DNA of 64,000 bases from Haemophilus influenzae (GTDB lineage Bacteria; Pseudomonadota; Gammaproteobacteria; Enterobacterales; Pasteurellaceae): assembly GCF_900475755.1 (NCBI RefSeq), contig NZ_LS483411.1:1488001-1552000 (forward strand), written 5' to 3'. How positions within the stretch are numbered: position 1 is the stretch's first letter; the number at the start of each line of letters is the position of its first letter. Position numbers and translations under genes: made by a program. Below are positions 38,884-48,707 of this stretch, in pieces. The notes under the pieces are model-generated. The model had not been told where the DNA came from, did not search any database, and saw only the letters and a list, made by a program, of their open reading frames with translations.

Positions 38884-41544
38884 ATGTCTGAGATTTTAAA
38901 AAATGACGTTGATCCAATCGAAACACAAGATTGGTTGCAATCATTAGATTCATTAATTCGTGAAGAGGGCGTTGAACGTGCTCAATATATCGTTGAGCAA
39001 GTTATTGGTCAAGCACGCACAAGTGGTGTTTCATTGCCAACAGGGGTAACCACTGATTACGTGAATACTATTCCTGTGGCTGAGCAACCTGCTTATCCAG
39101 GTGATCACGCCATCGAACGTCGTATTCGTTCAGCAGTACGTTGGAATGCGATCGCAATGGTTTTACGCAGTCAGAAGAAAGATCTTGACTTAGGTGGTCA
39201 TATTTCCACTTTTCAATCTGCTGCAACTATGTATGAAGTGTGTTATAACCACTTCTTCAAAGCTGCAACAGAGAAAAACGGTGGCGACTTAATTTTCTTC
39301 CAAGGCCATGCAGCACCAGGTATGTATGCGCGTGCTTTCTTAGAAGGTCGTTTAACTGAAGAACAAATGGATAACTTCCGTCAAGAAGCCTTTACGGACG
39401 GTTTATCTTCATATCCACACCCTAAATTAATGCCTGAATTTTGGCAATTCTCTACGGTTTCTATGGGATTAGGCCCTGTAAACGCCATCTATCAAGCGCG
39501 TTTCTTAAAATACTTAGATAACCGTGGCTTAAAAGATACCAAAGATCAAAAAGTTTATGCTTTCTTAGGCGATGGCGAGATGGATGAAATTGAGTCTAAA
39601 GGAGCATTAACTTTCGCAGCACGTGAAAAATTAGATAACTTAATCTTCACTATTAGCTGTAACTTACAACGTTTAGATGGCCCTGTGAATGGTAACGGTA
39701 AAATCGTTCAAGAATTAGAAGGATTATTTACTGGTGCGGGCTGGGAAGTGATTAAAGTTTTATGGGGAAGCGATTGGGATAAATTATTCGCTAAAGATAC
39801 TTCAGGTAAATTAACTCAGTTAATGATGGAAGTGGTTGATGGCGACTATTTAACCTTTAAATCTAAAGATGGTGCGTATATTCGTGAACACTTCTTCGGT
39901 CGTTACCCAGAAACTGCGGCATTAGTAGCAGATATGACCGATGATGAAATTTGGGCATTACGCCGTGGCGCACACGATAGCGAAAAATTATATGCAGCCT
40001 ATGTAAAAGCACAAAATGCAACGAAACCAGTTGTAATTTTAGCCCATCAAGTTAAAGGTTATAAAATTCCTGAAGCGGAAAGTAAAAACACCGCTCACCA
40101 ATCTAAAAAAATGTCTTACGAAAGCCTTAAAGGTTTCCGTGACTTCTTTGAACTACCATTAACCGATGAACAAGTCGAAAAATTGGAATACATTAAATTT
40201 GCTGAAGGCACTCCTGAGTATGAATACTTACATGGCCACCGTAAAGCATTAAACGGCTATGTTCCTGCTCGTCGTACTAAATTTGATGTTGAATATAAAG
40301 TTCCTGCATTAGAAGAGTTTAAAGCATTATTAGAAGAACAACCTCGTGGTATTTCAACCACTATGGCGTTCACTCGTGCATTAAACATCCTATTAAAAGA
40401 TAAAAATATTGGTAAAACTATCGTTCCAATGATTGCGGATGAAGCGCGTACTTTCGGTATGGAAGGTTTATTCCGTCAAGTTGGTATTTATAATCCTCAC
40501 GGTCAAAACTATGTGCCTTCAGATCGTGATTTAGTGGCTTACTACCGTGAAGCGAAAGATGGTCAAGTGCTACAAGAAGGCATCAATGAATTAGGTGCAA
40601 CAGCATCTTGGTTAGCAGCTGCGAATTCATATTCTGTCAATAACCAACCAATGATTCCATTCTTCATCTATTACTCAATGTTTGGTTTCCAACGCGTGGG
40701 CGATTTAATGTGGGCAGCGGGAGACCAATTAGCGCGTGGCTTTATGGTAGGGGGTACTTCTGGTCGTACAACCTTAAATGGAGAAGGTTTACAACACGAA
40801 GACGGTCACAGCCATATTCAAGCGGGCGTTATTCCTAATTGCGTTACTTACGATCCATCATTCGCATTTGAAGTCGCTGTAATTATGCAAGACGGTATTA
40901 ACCGTATGTACGGCGAAAAACAAGAAGATGTGTTCTATTATATGACTACATTAAATGAAGTTATGGATCAACCTGCAATGCCTGCTGGTGCGGAAGAAGG
41001 TATCCGTAAAGGTTTATATAAATTTGAAACAGTGGAAGGTAAAAAAGGCAAAGGTCAAGTTCAATTGTTAGGTTCTGGTGCAATTATGCGTCACGTGCGT
41101 GAAGCAGCACAAATTCTTGCAAATGATTATGGCGTAACCGCTGATGTATTCTCTGCCCCATCTTTCAATGAATTAGCTCGTGAAGGCCACGATGCGGCAC
41201 GTTGGAACTTATTACACCCAACAGAGACACAACGTGTGCCTTATGTTACTCAAGTATTAGCTGATTTACCAACAGTTGCTTCAACTGACTATGTGAAAGG
41301 TTACGCTGATCAAATTCGTGCGTTTGTTCCAAATCGTCACTATCACGTATTAGGTACAGATGGTTTCGGTCGTTCAGATAGCCGTGCAAACTTACGTGAA
41401 CACTTTGAAGTCGATGCTCGTTATGTGGTGGTTGCAGCACTTTCACAATTAGCAAAAGAAGGTACAGTTACTACTAAAGTAGTGGCTGATGCGATTGCAA
41501 AATTTGGCTTAAATGTGGATCGTATCAATCCGCTTTATGCGTAA
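38884..41544 (+). CDS. aceE: Pyruvate dehydrogenase E1 component
   Basis: This is the homodimeric thiamine-diphosphate E1 subunit of pyruvate dehydrogenase, which decarboxylates pyruvate and acetylates the lipoyl groups of AceF. It is 886 aa. The cofactor-binding motif is seen in FLGDGEMDEIESKGALTFA with a later CNLQRLDGPV. It is the first gene of aceE-aceF-lpdA. No pdhR regulator gene lies upstream, unlike in E. coli. Confidence 0.98.
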   Translation: MSEILKNDVDPIETQDWLQSLDSLIREEGVERAQYIVEQVIGQARTSGVSLPTGVTTDYVNTIPVAEQPAYPGDHAIERRIRSAVRWNAIAMVLRSQKKDLDLGGHISTFQSAATMYEVCYNHFFKAATEKNGGDLIFFQGHAAPGMYARAFLEGRLTEEQMDNFRQEAFTDGLSSYPHPKLMPEFWQFSTVSMGLGPVNAIYQARFLKYLDNRGLKDTKDQKVYAFLGDGEMDEIESKGALTFAAREKLDNLIFTISCNLQRLDGPVNGNGKIVQELEGLFTGAGWEVIKVLWGSDWDKLFAKDTSGKLTQLMMEVVDGDYLTFKSKDGAYIREHFFGRYPETAALVADMTDDEIWALRRGAHDSEKLYAAYVKAQNATKPVVILAHQVKGYKIPEAESKNTAHQSKKMSYESLKGFRDFFELPLTDEQVEKLEYIKFAEGTPEYEYLHGHRKALNGYVPARRTKFDVEYKVPALEEFKALLEEQPRGISTTMAFTRALNILLKDKNIGKTIVPMIADEARTFGMEGLFRQVGIYNPHGQNYVPSDRDLVAYYREAKDGQVLQEGINELGATASWLAAANSYSVNNQPMIPFFIYYSMFGFQRVGDLMWAAGDQLARGFMVGGTSGRTTLNGEGLQHEDGHSHIQAGVIPNCVTYDPSFAFEVAVIMQDGINRMYGEKQEDVFYYMTTLNEVMDQPAMPAGAEEGIRKGLYKFETVEGKKGKGQVQLLGSGAIMRHVREAAQILANDYGVTADVFSAPSFNELAREGHDAARWNLLHPTETQRVPYVTQVLADLPTVASTDYVKGYADQIRAFVPNRHYHVLGTDGFGRSDSRANLREHFEVDARYVVVAALSQLAKEGTVTTKVVADAIAKFGLNVDRINPLYA

Positions 41545-41605
41545 TTGATAAGAACGCGGTTAAAATTTTGGTAAATTTTGACCGCACTTTAAAAGGAACA
41601 AACAA

Positions 41606-43501
41606 ATGTCAAAACAAATTAATATTCCAGATATTGGTAGCGATGAAGTTACCGTAACAGAAGTGATGGTAAATGTGGGAGATACCATTTCTGTTGATCA
41701 ATCCATTATTAACGTTGAGGGCGATAAAGCTTCAATGGAAGTCCCTGCACCAGAAGCTGGTGTTGTAAAAGAAGTTTTAGTCAAAGTGGGCGATAAAGTT
41801 TCAACTGGTACTCCAATGCTTGTATTAGAAGCGGCAGGTGCTGCACCAGCAGCTGATGCACCTACTGCACCAGTGGCTGCTACCGCACCAACGGCTTCAG
41901 CTATTGTGGAAGTAAATGTGCCAGATATTGGATCTGATGAAGTCAATGTTACTGAAATTATGGTTAAAGTGGGCGATAGCGTTGAAGTTGATCAATCGAT
42001 CATTAATGTTGAAGGCGATAAAGCTTCAATGGAAGTTCCTGCTCCAATCGCAGGTGTGGTAAAAGAAATTTTAATCAATGTCGGTGACAAAGTTTCAACT
42101 GGCAAATTGATTATGAAATTTGAAACAGCATCAGCTGCTCCAGTTGCTGCAACAGCACCTGCTCAAACTGCTGAGCCTGTAGCTGCTACAACATCTGCAA
42201 TCAAAGATGTGAATGTGCCAGATATTGGTGGCGATGAAGTCAATGTAACCGAAATTATGGTCGCAGTTGGCGATACAATCACTGAAGAACAATCTTTAAT
42301 TACCGTTGAAGGCGATAAAGCCTCAATGGAAGTTCCTGCTCCATTCGGTGGTGTGGTAAAAGAAATTCTAGTGAAATCAGGCGATAAAGTTTCAACTGGT
42401 TCATTAATTATGCGTTTTGAAGTAGCAGGCGCAGCTCCAGCAGCAACATCAGCTTCAACATCAGCACCACAGGCAGCAGCTCCTGCACCTACTGCACAAG
42501 CACCTCAATCAAATAACAACGTATCTGGATTAAGCCAAGAACAAGTAGAAGCAAGTACAGGCTATGCACACGCAACACCTGTAATTCGTCGTTTAGCACG
42601 TGAATTTGGCGTAAACTTAGATAAAGTAAAAGGTACAGGTCGTAAAGGTCGTATCGTTAAAGAAGATATCGAAGCTTATGTGAAGACCGCAGTTAAAGCC
42701 TATGAAAGCGGTGCAACAGCCCAAGCATCAGGCAATGGCGTAGCAAACGGTGCTGGCTTAGGCTTATTACCGTGGCCAAAAGTTGATTTCAGTAAATTTG
42801 GTGAAATTGAAGAAGTTGAATTAAGTCGTATCAACAAAATTTCAGGTGCTAACTTACATCGTAACTGGGTAATAATTCCACACGTTACTCACTTCGATAA
42901 AGCAGATATCACTGATTTAGAAGCCTTCCGTAAAGAACAAAATGTATTAGCAGAAAAACAAAAACTTGGTGTAAAAATCACGCCAGTTGTGTTTATTATG
43001 AAAGCAGCGGCAAAAGCATTAGAAGCCTACCCTCGTTTCAACAGCTCAATTACCGAAGATGCACAACGTTTAATCTTGAAAAAATACATTAATATTGGTG
43101 TTGCTGTAGATACGCCAAATGGCTTAGTCGTTCCAGTATTCAAAGATGTAAACAAGAAAGGCATTATTGAACTTTCACGTGAATTAATGGAAGTGTCGAA
43201 AAAAGCACGTGAAGGCAAATTGACTGCATCAGATATGCAAGGTGGCTGTTTTACCATTTCAAGTCTTGGTGGTATTGGTACAACCCATTTTGCGCCAATC
43301 GTAAATGCGCCAGAAGTAGCTATCCTCGGTGTGTCTAAATCATCAATGGAGCCAGTATGGAACGGTAAAGAATTTGCGCCACGCTTAATTCTTCCGATGT
43401 CATTATCATTTGACCACCGTGTCATTGATGGTGCGGATGGTGCTCGTTTCATTAACTATCTTGGCTCTGTTTTAGCAGATTTACGCCGCTTAGTAATGTA
43501 A
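41606..43501 (+). CDS. aceF: Dihydrolipoamide acetyltransferase (E2) with three lipoyl domains
   Basis: AceF forms the core of pyruvate dehydrogenase and passes the acetyl group to CoA. It is 631 aa. Three lipoyl domains carry the swinging lysines at Lys41, Lys139 and Lys238, each in [13 protein letters not shown], and are joined by Ala/Pro/Thr-rich linkers. The E1/E3-binding domain follows ([16 protein letters not shown]). The catalytic domain ends with the [15 protein letters not shown] motif. An uptake signal overlaps the spacer just before its ribosome site. The three lipoyl repeats are also close at the DNA level. Confidence 0.98.
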   Translation: MSKQINIPDIGSDEVTVTEVMVNVGDTISVDQSIINVEGDKASMEVPAPEAGVVKEVLVKVGDKVSTGTPMLVLEAAGAAPAADAPTAPVAATAPTASAIVEVNVPDIGSDEVNVTEIMVKVGDSVEVDQSIINVEGDKASMEVPAPIAGVVKEILINVGDKVSTGKLIMKFETASAAPVAATAPAQTAEPVAATTSAIKDVNVPDIGGDEVNVTEIMVAVGDTITEEQSLITVEGDKASMEVPAPFGGVVKEILVKSGDKVSTGSLIMRFEVAGAAPAATSASTSAPQAAAPAPTAQAPQSNNNVSGLSQEQVEASTGYAHATPVIRRLAREFGVNLDKVKGTGRKGRIVKEDIEAYVKTAVKAYESGATAQASGNGVANGAGLGLLPWPKVDFSKFGEIEEVELSRINKISGANLHRNWVIIPHVTHFDKADITDLEAFRKEQNVLAEKQKLGVKITPVVFIMKAAAKALEAYPRFNSSITEDAQRLILKKYINIGVAVDTPNGLVVPVFKDVNKKGIIELSRELMEVSKKAREGKLTASDMQGGCFTISSLGGIGTTHFAPIVNAPEVAILGVSKSSMEPVWNGKEFAPRLILPMSLSFDHRVIDGADGARFINYLGSVLADLRRLVM

Positions 43502-43505
43502 TACT

Positions 43506-43575
43506 TAGGTGGGCTTTAAGCCCACCTATTAATGAGATCTATTAGAAATCTTTGGTGGGCTGAAGCCCACCCTAC
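43506..43575. repeat. GTGGGC-type nested inverted repeat, copy 2, inside the pdh operon
   Basis: TAGGTGGGCTTTAAGCCCACC and GGTGGGCTGAAGCCCACCC face each other across about 25 bases, each a hairpin itself. It shares the arms of the copy at 38023-38093. It sits in the 133-base gap between aceF and lpdA, where it would fold in the operon mRNA and may reduce or uncouple lpdA expression. Confidence 0.85.
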
Positions 43576-43634
43576 AAAGACTACAAAGACCGTAAAAGTG
43601 CGGTCAATATTTTTAACGTTTTTACGAGGTAAAA

Positions 43635-45059
43635 ATGAGTAAAGAAATTAAAACCCAAGTCGTTGTACTTGGTGCAGGTCCTGCAGGTTATTCAGCCGCA
43701 TTCCGTTGTGCGGATTTAGGATTAGAAACTGTTATTGTTGAGCGTTATTCAACCTTAGGTGGGGTGTGTTTAAACGTAGGTTGTATTCCATCTAAAGCGT
43801 TATTACACGTTGCAAAAGTAATTGAAGAAGCAAAGCATGCTAATAAAAATGGTATTTACTTTAGTGAACCACGCATTGATCTAGATGAAGTTCGTGCAGG
43901 AAAAGAAGCCGTTGTTGCTAAATTAACAGGCGGTTTAGCGGGAATGGCAAAAGCGCGTAAAGTGACTGTTGTTGAAGGTTTAGCGGCTTTTACCGATCCT
44001 CATACATTAGTTGCGCGTGATCGCGATGGAAATCCAACGACTGTTAAATTCGACAATGCCATTATTGCGGCAGGTTCTCGTCCAGTTCAATTACCCTTTA
44101 TCCCACACGAAGATCCACGTATTTGGGATTCAACAGATGCGCTTAAATTAAAAGAAGTACCGAAAAAACTACTTATTATGGGCGGTGGTATCATCGGCTT
44201 AGAAATGGGTACTGTATACAATGCTTTAGGTTCTGAAGTTGAAGTTGTTGAAATGTTCGACCAAGTGATTCCTGCAGCAGATAAAGATGTTGTTGGTATT
44301 TACACTAAACAAGTTGAGAAAAAATTTAAGTTAATGCTTGAAACCAAAGTGACGGCAGTTGCAGCAAAAGATGATGGCATCTACGTTTCAATGGAAGGCA
44401 AAGCATGCAATGACACAAAACGTTATGATGCGGTTCTAGTTGCTATCGGTCGTGTGCCAAATGGTAAATTGATTGATGCAGGTAAAGCTGGCGTTGAAGT
44501 GGATGATCGTGGTTTTATTCACGTTGATAAACAAATGCGTACCAACGTGCCACATATCTACGCAATTGGGGATATTGTAGGTCAGCCAATGTTAGCACAT
44601 AAAGGTGTTCACGAAGGTCACGTTGCCGCAGAAGTCATTGCGGGACAAAAACACTACTTCGATCCTAAAGTGATTCCATCCATAGCTTATACTGAACCAG
44701 AAGTGGCTTGGGTAGGTAAAACCGAGAAAGAATGTAAACAAGAAGGTTTAAACTACGAAGTCGCTAAATTCCCTTGGGCTGCATCAGGCCGTGCAATTGC
44801 CTCTGAATGTTCAGAAGGTATGACGAAGTTAATCTTTGATAAAGATACACATCGCGTACTTGGCGGTGCAATCGTAGGTTCTAATGGTGGGGAATTATTA
44901 GGCGAAATTGGTTTGGCAATTGAAATGGGTTGCGATGCAGAAGATATTGCATTAACTATCCACGCTCACCCAACTTTACACGAGTCTGTTGGTTTAGCTG
45001 CGGAAGTATTTGAAGGCTCAATCACTGACCTTCCAAATGCAAAAGCGAAGAAAAAATAA
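43635..45059 (+). CDS. lpdA: Dihydrolipoamide dehydrogenase (E3)
   Basis: This FAD enzyme reoxidises the dihydrolipoyl groups of pyruvate and 2-oxoglutarate dehydrogenases with NAD. It is 474 aa. FAD binding uses VVLGAGPAGYSAA, the redox disulfide is Cys45/Cys50 in GGVCLNVGCIPSK, the NAD site is GGGIIGLEMGT, and the C-terminal His-Glu pair lies in HAHPTLHESVG. A GAGG ribosome site lies eight bases upstream. It is the last gene of the operon, behind the repeat element. Confidence 0.98.
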   Translation: MSKEIKTQVVVLGAGPAGYSAAFRCADLGLETVIVERYSTLGGVCLNVGCIPSKALLHVAKVIEEAKHANKNGIYFSEPRIDLDEVRAGKEAVVAKLTGGLAGMAKARKVTVVEGLAAFTDPHTLVARDRDGNPTTVKFDNAIIAAGSRPVQLPFIPHEDPRIWDSTDALKLKEVPKKLLIMGGGIIGLEMGTVYNALGSEVEVVEMFDQVIPAADKDVVGIYTKQVEKKFKLMLETKVTAVAAKDDGIYVSMEGKACNDTKRYDAVLVAIGRVPNGKLIDAGKAGVEVDDRGFIHVDKQMRTNVPHIYAIGDIVGQPMLAHKGVHEGHVAAEVIAGQKHYFDPKVIPSIAYTEPEVAWVGKTEKECKQEGLNYEVAKFPWAASGRAIASECSEGMTKLIFDKDTHRVLGGAIVGSNGGELLGEIGLAIEMGCDAEDIALTIHAHPTLHESVGLAAEVFEGSITDLPNAKAKKK

Positions 45060-45070
45060 TTCTTATTGAA

Positions 45071-45101
45071 GAATTTTTAATTCGGCTAAGATTAAAAATT
45101 C
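45071..45101. repeat. 11-bp perfect inverted repeat after lpdA
   Basis: GAATTTTTAAT and ATTAAAAATTC are exact inverted copies nine bases apart, directly ahead of the lpdA terminator. The stem is A/T-rich. It may protect the mRNA 3' end, but no function is shown. Confidence 0.6.
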
Positions 45102-45111
45102 CAGCCTAAAT

Positions 45112-45135
45112 AAAAATCCCCAATTGGGGATTTTT
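45112..45135 (+). terminator. Terminator of the pdh operon
   Basis: AAAAATCCCC and GGGGATTTTT form a perfect stem with an AATT loop, followed by ATTTTCC. It lies about 55 bases after the lpdA stop. Confidence 0.9.
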
Positions 45136-45217
45136 ATTTTCCTCTCTTTCTATTTTTTTATGATAGAATGCCAATCTAAAAACGTTTATTTTTTTACCGC
45201 ACTTTTGAGCATTATTT

Positions 45218-45760
45218 ATGACTACACAACTTGATTTAATTAAATCTTCTATCAAATCAATTCCTAACTATCCAAAAGAAGGCATTATCTTCCGCGACAT
45301 TACGACCCTTTTAGAAGTTCCAGCAGCTTTTAAAGCAACAATAGATCTTATTGTGGAACAATATCGAGACAAAGGAATCACAAAAGTACTTGGAACTGAA
45401 TCTCGTGGTTTTATTTTTGGCGCACCAGTAGCTTTAGCCTTAGGTTTACCTTTTGAATTAGTACGTAAACCTAAAAAATTACCACGTGAGACTATTTCGC
45501 AATCTTATCAATTAGAATATGGTCAAGATACTTTAGAAATGCACGTTGATGCAATTTCACAAGGAGATAATGTTTTAATTATTGATGATTTATTAGCAAC
45601 AGGTGGCACCGTTGAAGCAACGGTAAAATTAGTGCAACGTTTAGGTGGAACTGTAAAACACGCTGCATTTGTGATTAATTTACCTGAATTAGGTGGCGAA
45701 AAACGCTTAAATAATTTGGGCGTTGATTGCTATACACTCGTCAATTTTGAAGGTCACTAA
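45218..45760 (+). CDS. apt: Adenine phosphoribosyltransferase
   Basis: Apt joins adenine to PRPP to give AMP, a purine salvage step. It is 180 aa with the PRPP-binding motif [13 protein letters not shown] and the N-terminal substrate region [16 protein letters not shown] (here [14 protein letters not shown]). It ends 11 bases before dnaX, as in E. coli, where apt and dnaX are also neighbours. An uptake signal lies just upstream. Confidence 0.97.
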   Translation: MTTQLDLIKSSIKSIPNYPKEGIIFRDITTLLEVPAAFKATIDLIVEQYRDKGITKVLGTESRGFIFGAPVALALGLPFELVRKPKKLPRETISQSYQLEYGQDTLEMHVDAISQGDNVLIIDDLLATGGTVEATVKLVQRLGGTVKHAAFVINLPELGGEKRLNNLGVDCYTLVNFEGH

Positions 45761-45771
45761 TTAAGGATTCG

Positions 45772-47838
45772 ATGAGCTACCAAGTCTTAGCCAGAAAATG
45801 GCGACCAAAAACATTTGCTGATGTCGTTGGGCAAGAACACATTATCACGGCATTAGCAAATGGATTAAAAGATAATCGACTACATCACGCCTATCTCTTT
45901 TCTGGTACGCGTGGTGTAGGAAAAACCTCTATTGCTAGATTATTCGCAAAAGGATTAAATTGTGTTCACGGCGTAACAGCAACCCCTTGTGGAGAATGTG
46001 AAAATTGTAAAGCGATCGAGCAAGGCAATTTCATTGATTTAATTGAAATTGATGCGGCATCTCGCACAAAAGTTGAAGACACGCGTGAATTATTGGATAA
46101 CGTGCAATATAAACCTGTTGTGGGCAGATTTAAGGTTTACTTAATCGATGAAGTCCATATGCTATCTCGTCATTCATTTAATGCGTTGCTCAAGACTTTG
46201 GAAGAACCACCAGAATATGTAAAATTCTTACTCGCGACAACGGATCCACAAAAATTACCTGTAACTATTCTTTCGCGCTGTTTACAATTTCATCTTAAAG
46301 CATTAGATGAAACCCAAATCTCCCAGCATCTTGCCCATATTCTGACGCAAGAAAATATTCCTTTTGAAGAGCCTGCATTAGTTAAACTTGCAAAAGCGGC
46401 GCAAGGAAGTATTCGTGATAGTTTAAGTTTAACGGATCAAGCCATTGCAATGGGCGACCGACAAGTTACGAATAGTGTTGTAAGCAATATGTTAGGGTTG
46501 CTTGATGATAACTATTCTGTTGATATTTTATACGCCTTACACCAAGGCAATGGCGAACTCTTAATGAGAACACTGCAAAGAGTTGCAGATGCAGCAGGCG
46601 ATTGGGATAAATTACTTGGCGAATGTGCAGAAAAATTACATCAAATTGCACTCATGCAACTTCTTCCACAAAAATCTTCAGATAACAATGAACATTTTTC
46701 ATTTTTAGCCAAACATATCTCTCCAGAAGATGTTCAGTTTTTTTATCAAGTGATCATTTCTGGTAGAAAAGATTTATCAAATGCGCCAAATCGTCGTATT
46801 GGAGCAGAAATGACATTATTGAGGGCATTGGCATTCCACCCAAAGTTCCTTACGGCAGTACCAAAGGCTAACACTACAATTACTCCACCGCCATCAACGC
46901 CAAGTGCGGTTGAAAATACTGGTAATTATGTAGATGTGCCAGTACTGTCGCAAAGTATAAAATCAGCTTATTCTCAAGCAAAACCAAATAAAACGAGCAT
47001 TCCAAATTTGGCAAGCCTTTCGGCTTTAGATGCGCTAGAACATTTAACACAACTCGAAAACCAAGAACGTCAAGAACACAAAGCTGAATCATTAGCTGCA
47101 GTAAGTGAAACTTTACATCATATCCAAGAACTGGACGAAGAAAAATCTCATAAAAAAATGACCGCACTTCCCGTGCGAGAAATGACTGAACCAAAGCCCA
47201 AGCACATAGAAAAGCCAACATCACCACCAAATGCCGCACAAGCTCCACAAGAAAATAGCACAGAAGAAAATTCAAGTGATGATAATGCAGAAGTGGCTCA
47301 AGATGAACAAGAAATCTTGAGTGCTGACACCTATCGTTGGGAATGGAGCAATCCAGAACTTGCTAAAGCCGATACAGGTGTTCGTCCTTCCGATATAAAA
47401 CAGGCGATTTTAAAAGATATTACGCCTGAATTACGTTTAAAAATCATCACCCAAACTCAACAACAAGATGAGTGGGCAGATATAGTTGAACGTTCTGGCG
47501 TAACAGGATTTAGCAAAGAATTAGCGTTAAATTGTTTCTTACAAAGCAAAACCGATGATGAAATCAATCTTGGACTACATTCAGAAAAATCTCATTTACG
47601 CCAAGACAGAAGTATAAAAAATTTGGTTGAAGCTTTAAGTAAATTGCAAGGTAAAGATATTCGATTAACAATCAATCTTGATGATAGCAATGTCACGACG
47701 CCAATTGAATATCGCCGTAATATTTATCAAGCATTGCGGGAAAAAGCTCAAAATGAATTGCAAAAAGATAGTAAATTACAAATTCTGCTCAATGAGTTCG
47801 ATGCAAAATTAGATGTAGAAAGTATTCGACCAGTTTAA
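45772..47838 (+). CDS. dnaX: DNA polymerase III subunits tau (and possibly gamma)
   Basis: Tau is the motor and organiser of the clamp loader and links the two polymerase cores with the DnaB helicase. It is 688 aa. Walker A is GTRGVGKTS (residues 45-53), the zinc site uses Cys64, Cys73, Cys76 and Cys79, and the sensor SRC motif is in ILSRCLQFH. After residue 370 comes a low-complexity linker and then the tau-specific domain. A run of seven A at 47152 with a following hairpin could yield a shorter gamma-like protein of about 472 aa through frameshifting. Confidence 0.97.
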   Translation: MSYQVLARKWRPKTFADVVGQEHIITALANGLKDNRLHHAYLFSGTRGVGKTSIARLFAKGLNCVHGVTATPCGECENCKAIEQGNFIDLIEIDAASRTKVEDTRELLDNVQYKPVVGRFKVYLIDEVHMLSRHSFNALLKTLEEPPEYVKFLLATTDPQKLPVTILSRCLQFHLKALDETQISQHLAHILTQENIPFEEPALVKLAKAAQGSIRDSLSLTDQAIAMGDRQVTNSVVSNMLGLLDDNYSVDILYALHQGNGELLMRTLQRVADAAGDWDKLLGECAEKLHQIALMQLLPQKSSDNNEHFSFLAKHISPEDVQFFYQVIISGRKDLSNAPNRRIGAEMTLLRALAFHPKFLTAVPKANTTITPPPSTPSAVENTGNYVDVPVLSQSIKSAYSQAKPNKTSIPNLASLSALDALEHLTQLENQERQEHKAESLAAVSETLHHIQELDEEKSHKKMTALPVREMTEPKPKHIEKPTSPPNAAQAPQENSTEENSSDDNAEVAQDEQEILSADTYRWEWSNPELAKADTGVRPSDIKQAILKDITPELRLKIITQTQQQDEWADIVERSGVTGFSKELALNCFLQSKTDDEINLGLHSEKSHLRQDRSIKNLVEALSKLQGKDIRLTINLDDSNVTTPIEYRRNIYQALREKAQNELQKDSKLQILLNEFDAKLDVESIRPV
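47152..47189 (+). promoter_or_regulatory. Possible dnaX frameshift/slippage site
   Basis: Codons 461-463 read AAA AAA ATG in a run of seven A. A hairpin CGCAC-TTCCC-GTGCG begins five bases later. A -1 shift would add ten residues and stop at TGA 47187-47189; a +1 shift stops at once. The position, just past the clamp-loader domains, is where E. coli makes gamma. The classic A AAA AAG heptamer is not present. Confidence 0.35.
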
Positions 47839-47977
47839 AAATATTGTGTTTTCCCCTCACAATTTCCCTATCAAATTTATAAAACCATCAGAATATTTTT
47901 ATTAAACTCTACCATTTTGTATGTTTTTAATCTAAAATTCGTTAATTTGTTTTTTAAGAGTCAAAAGGAGAGTGAAA

Positions 47978-48604
47978 ATGAAACTAGTTGAAGTAAAACA
48001 CCCACTTGTAAAACACAAACTAGGTGTGATGCGTGAAGCTGAGATTGATACAAAAAAATTCCGTGAACTGGCAACAGAAATTGGTAGCCTATTAACCTAT
48101 GAAGCAACCTCTGATTTAGAAACTGAAAAAGTAACGATCAACAGTTGGAATGGCCCTGTAGAAATTGATCGAATTAAAGGTAAAAAAGTAACGGTTGTGC
48201 CAATTTTACGTGCAGGTTTAGGTATGATGGATGGTGTACTTGAACATGTACCAAGCGCACGTATCAGTGTAGTGGGAATCTACCGTAATGAAGAAACCCT
48301 TAAGCCAGTCCCTTATTTTCAAAAATTAGCCAGCGATTTAGAAGAACGTCTTGCAATTGTTGTCGATCCAATGCTTGCAACAGGCGGTTCTATGATTGCC
48401 ACCCTCGATCTTTTAAAAGCAAAGGGTTGTAAACATATCAAAGTATTAGTGTTAGTGGCTGCACCAGAAGGAATTAAAGCTCTTGAGGCTGCACATCCTG
48501 ACATTGAACTTTACTGCGCTTCTATTGATAGCCATTTAAATGAACAAGGTTACATTATTCCGGGTCTTGGTGACGCGGGCGATAAAATTTTTGGGACAAA
48601 ATAA
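47978..48604 (+). CDS. upp: Uracil phosphoribosyltransferase
   Basis: Upp converts uracil and PRPP to UMP. I choose ATG 47978, seven bases after AAGGAG, giving 208 aa; an in-frame GTG lies two codons earlier. The PRPP motif is [12 protein letters not shown], and the uracil-binding C terminus contains [17 protein letters not shown]. It is followed by the uracil permease gene, forming a salvage pair with a terminator between them. Confidence 0.97.
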   Translation: MKLVEVKHPLVKHKLGVMREAEIDTKKFRELATEIGSLLTYEATSDLETEKVTINSWNGPVEIDRIKGKKVTVVPILRAGLGMMDGVLEHVPSARISVVGIYRNEETLKPVPYFQKLASDLEERLAIVVDPMLATGGSMIATLDLLKAKGCKHIKVLVLVAAPEGIKALEAAHPDIELYCASIDSHLNEQGYIIPGLGDAGDKIFGTK

Positions 48605-48614
48605 TCCCCAAAAC

Positions 48615-48640
48615 AAGACGGCATTTAAGCCGTCTTTTTT
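48615..48640 (+). terminator. Terminator or attenuator between upp and uraA
   Basis: AAGACGGC and GCCGTCTT pair around ATTTAA and are followed by TTTT. It would lower uraA relative to upp if uraA has no promoter of its own. Confidence 0.85.
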
Positions 48641-48707
48641 CCGTGCGTGAAACACAAGAAAAACTGACCGCACTTTTAAGTTAATTCAAACAGAGAGTTG
48701 AAACTAA

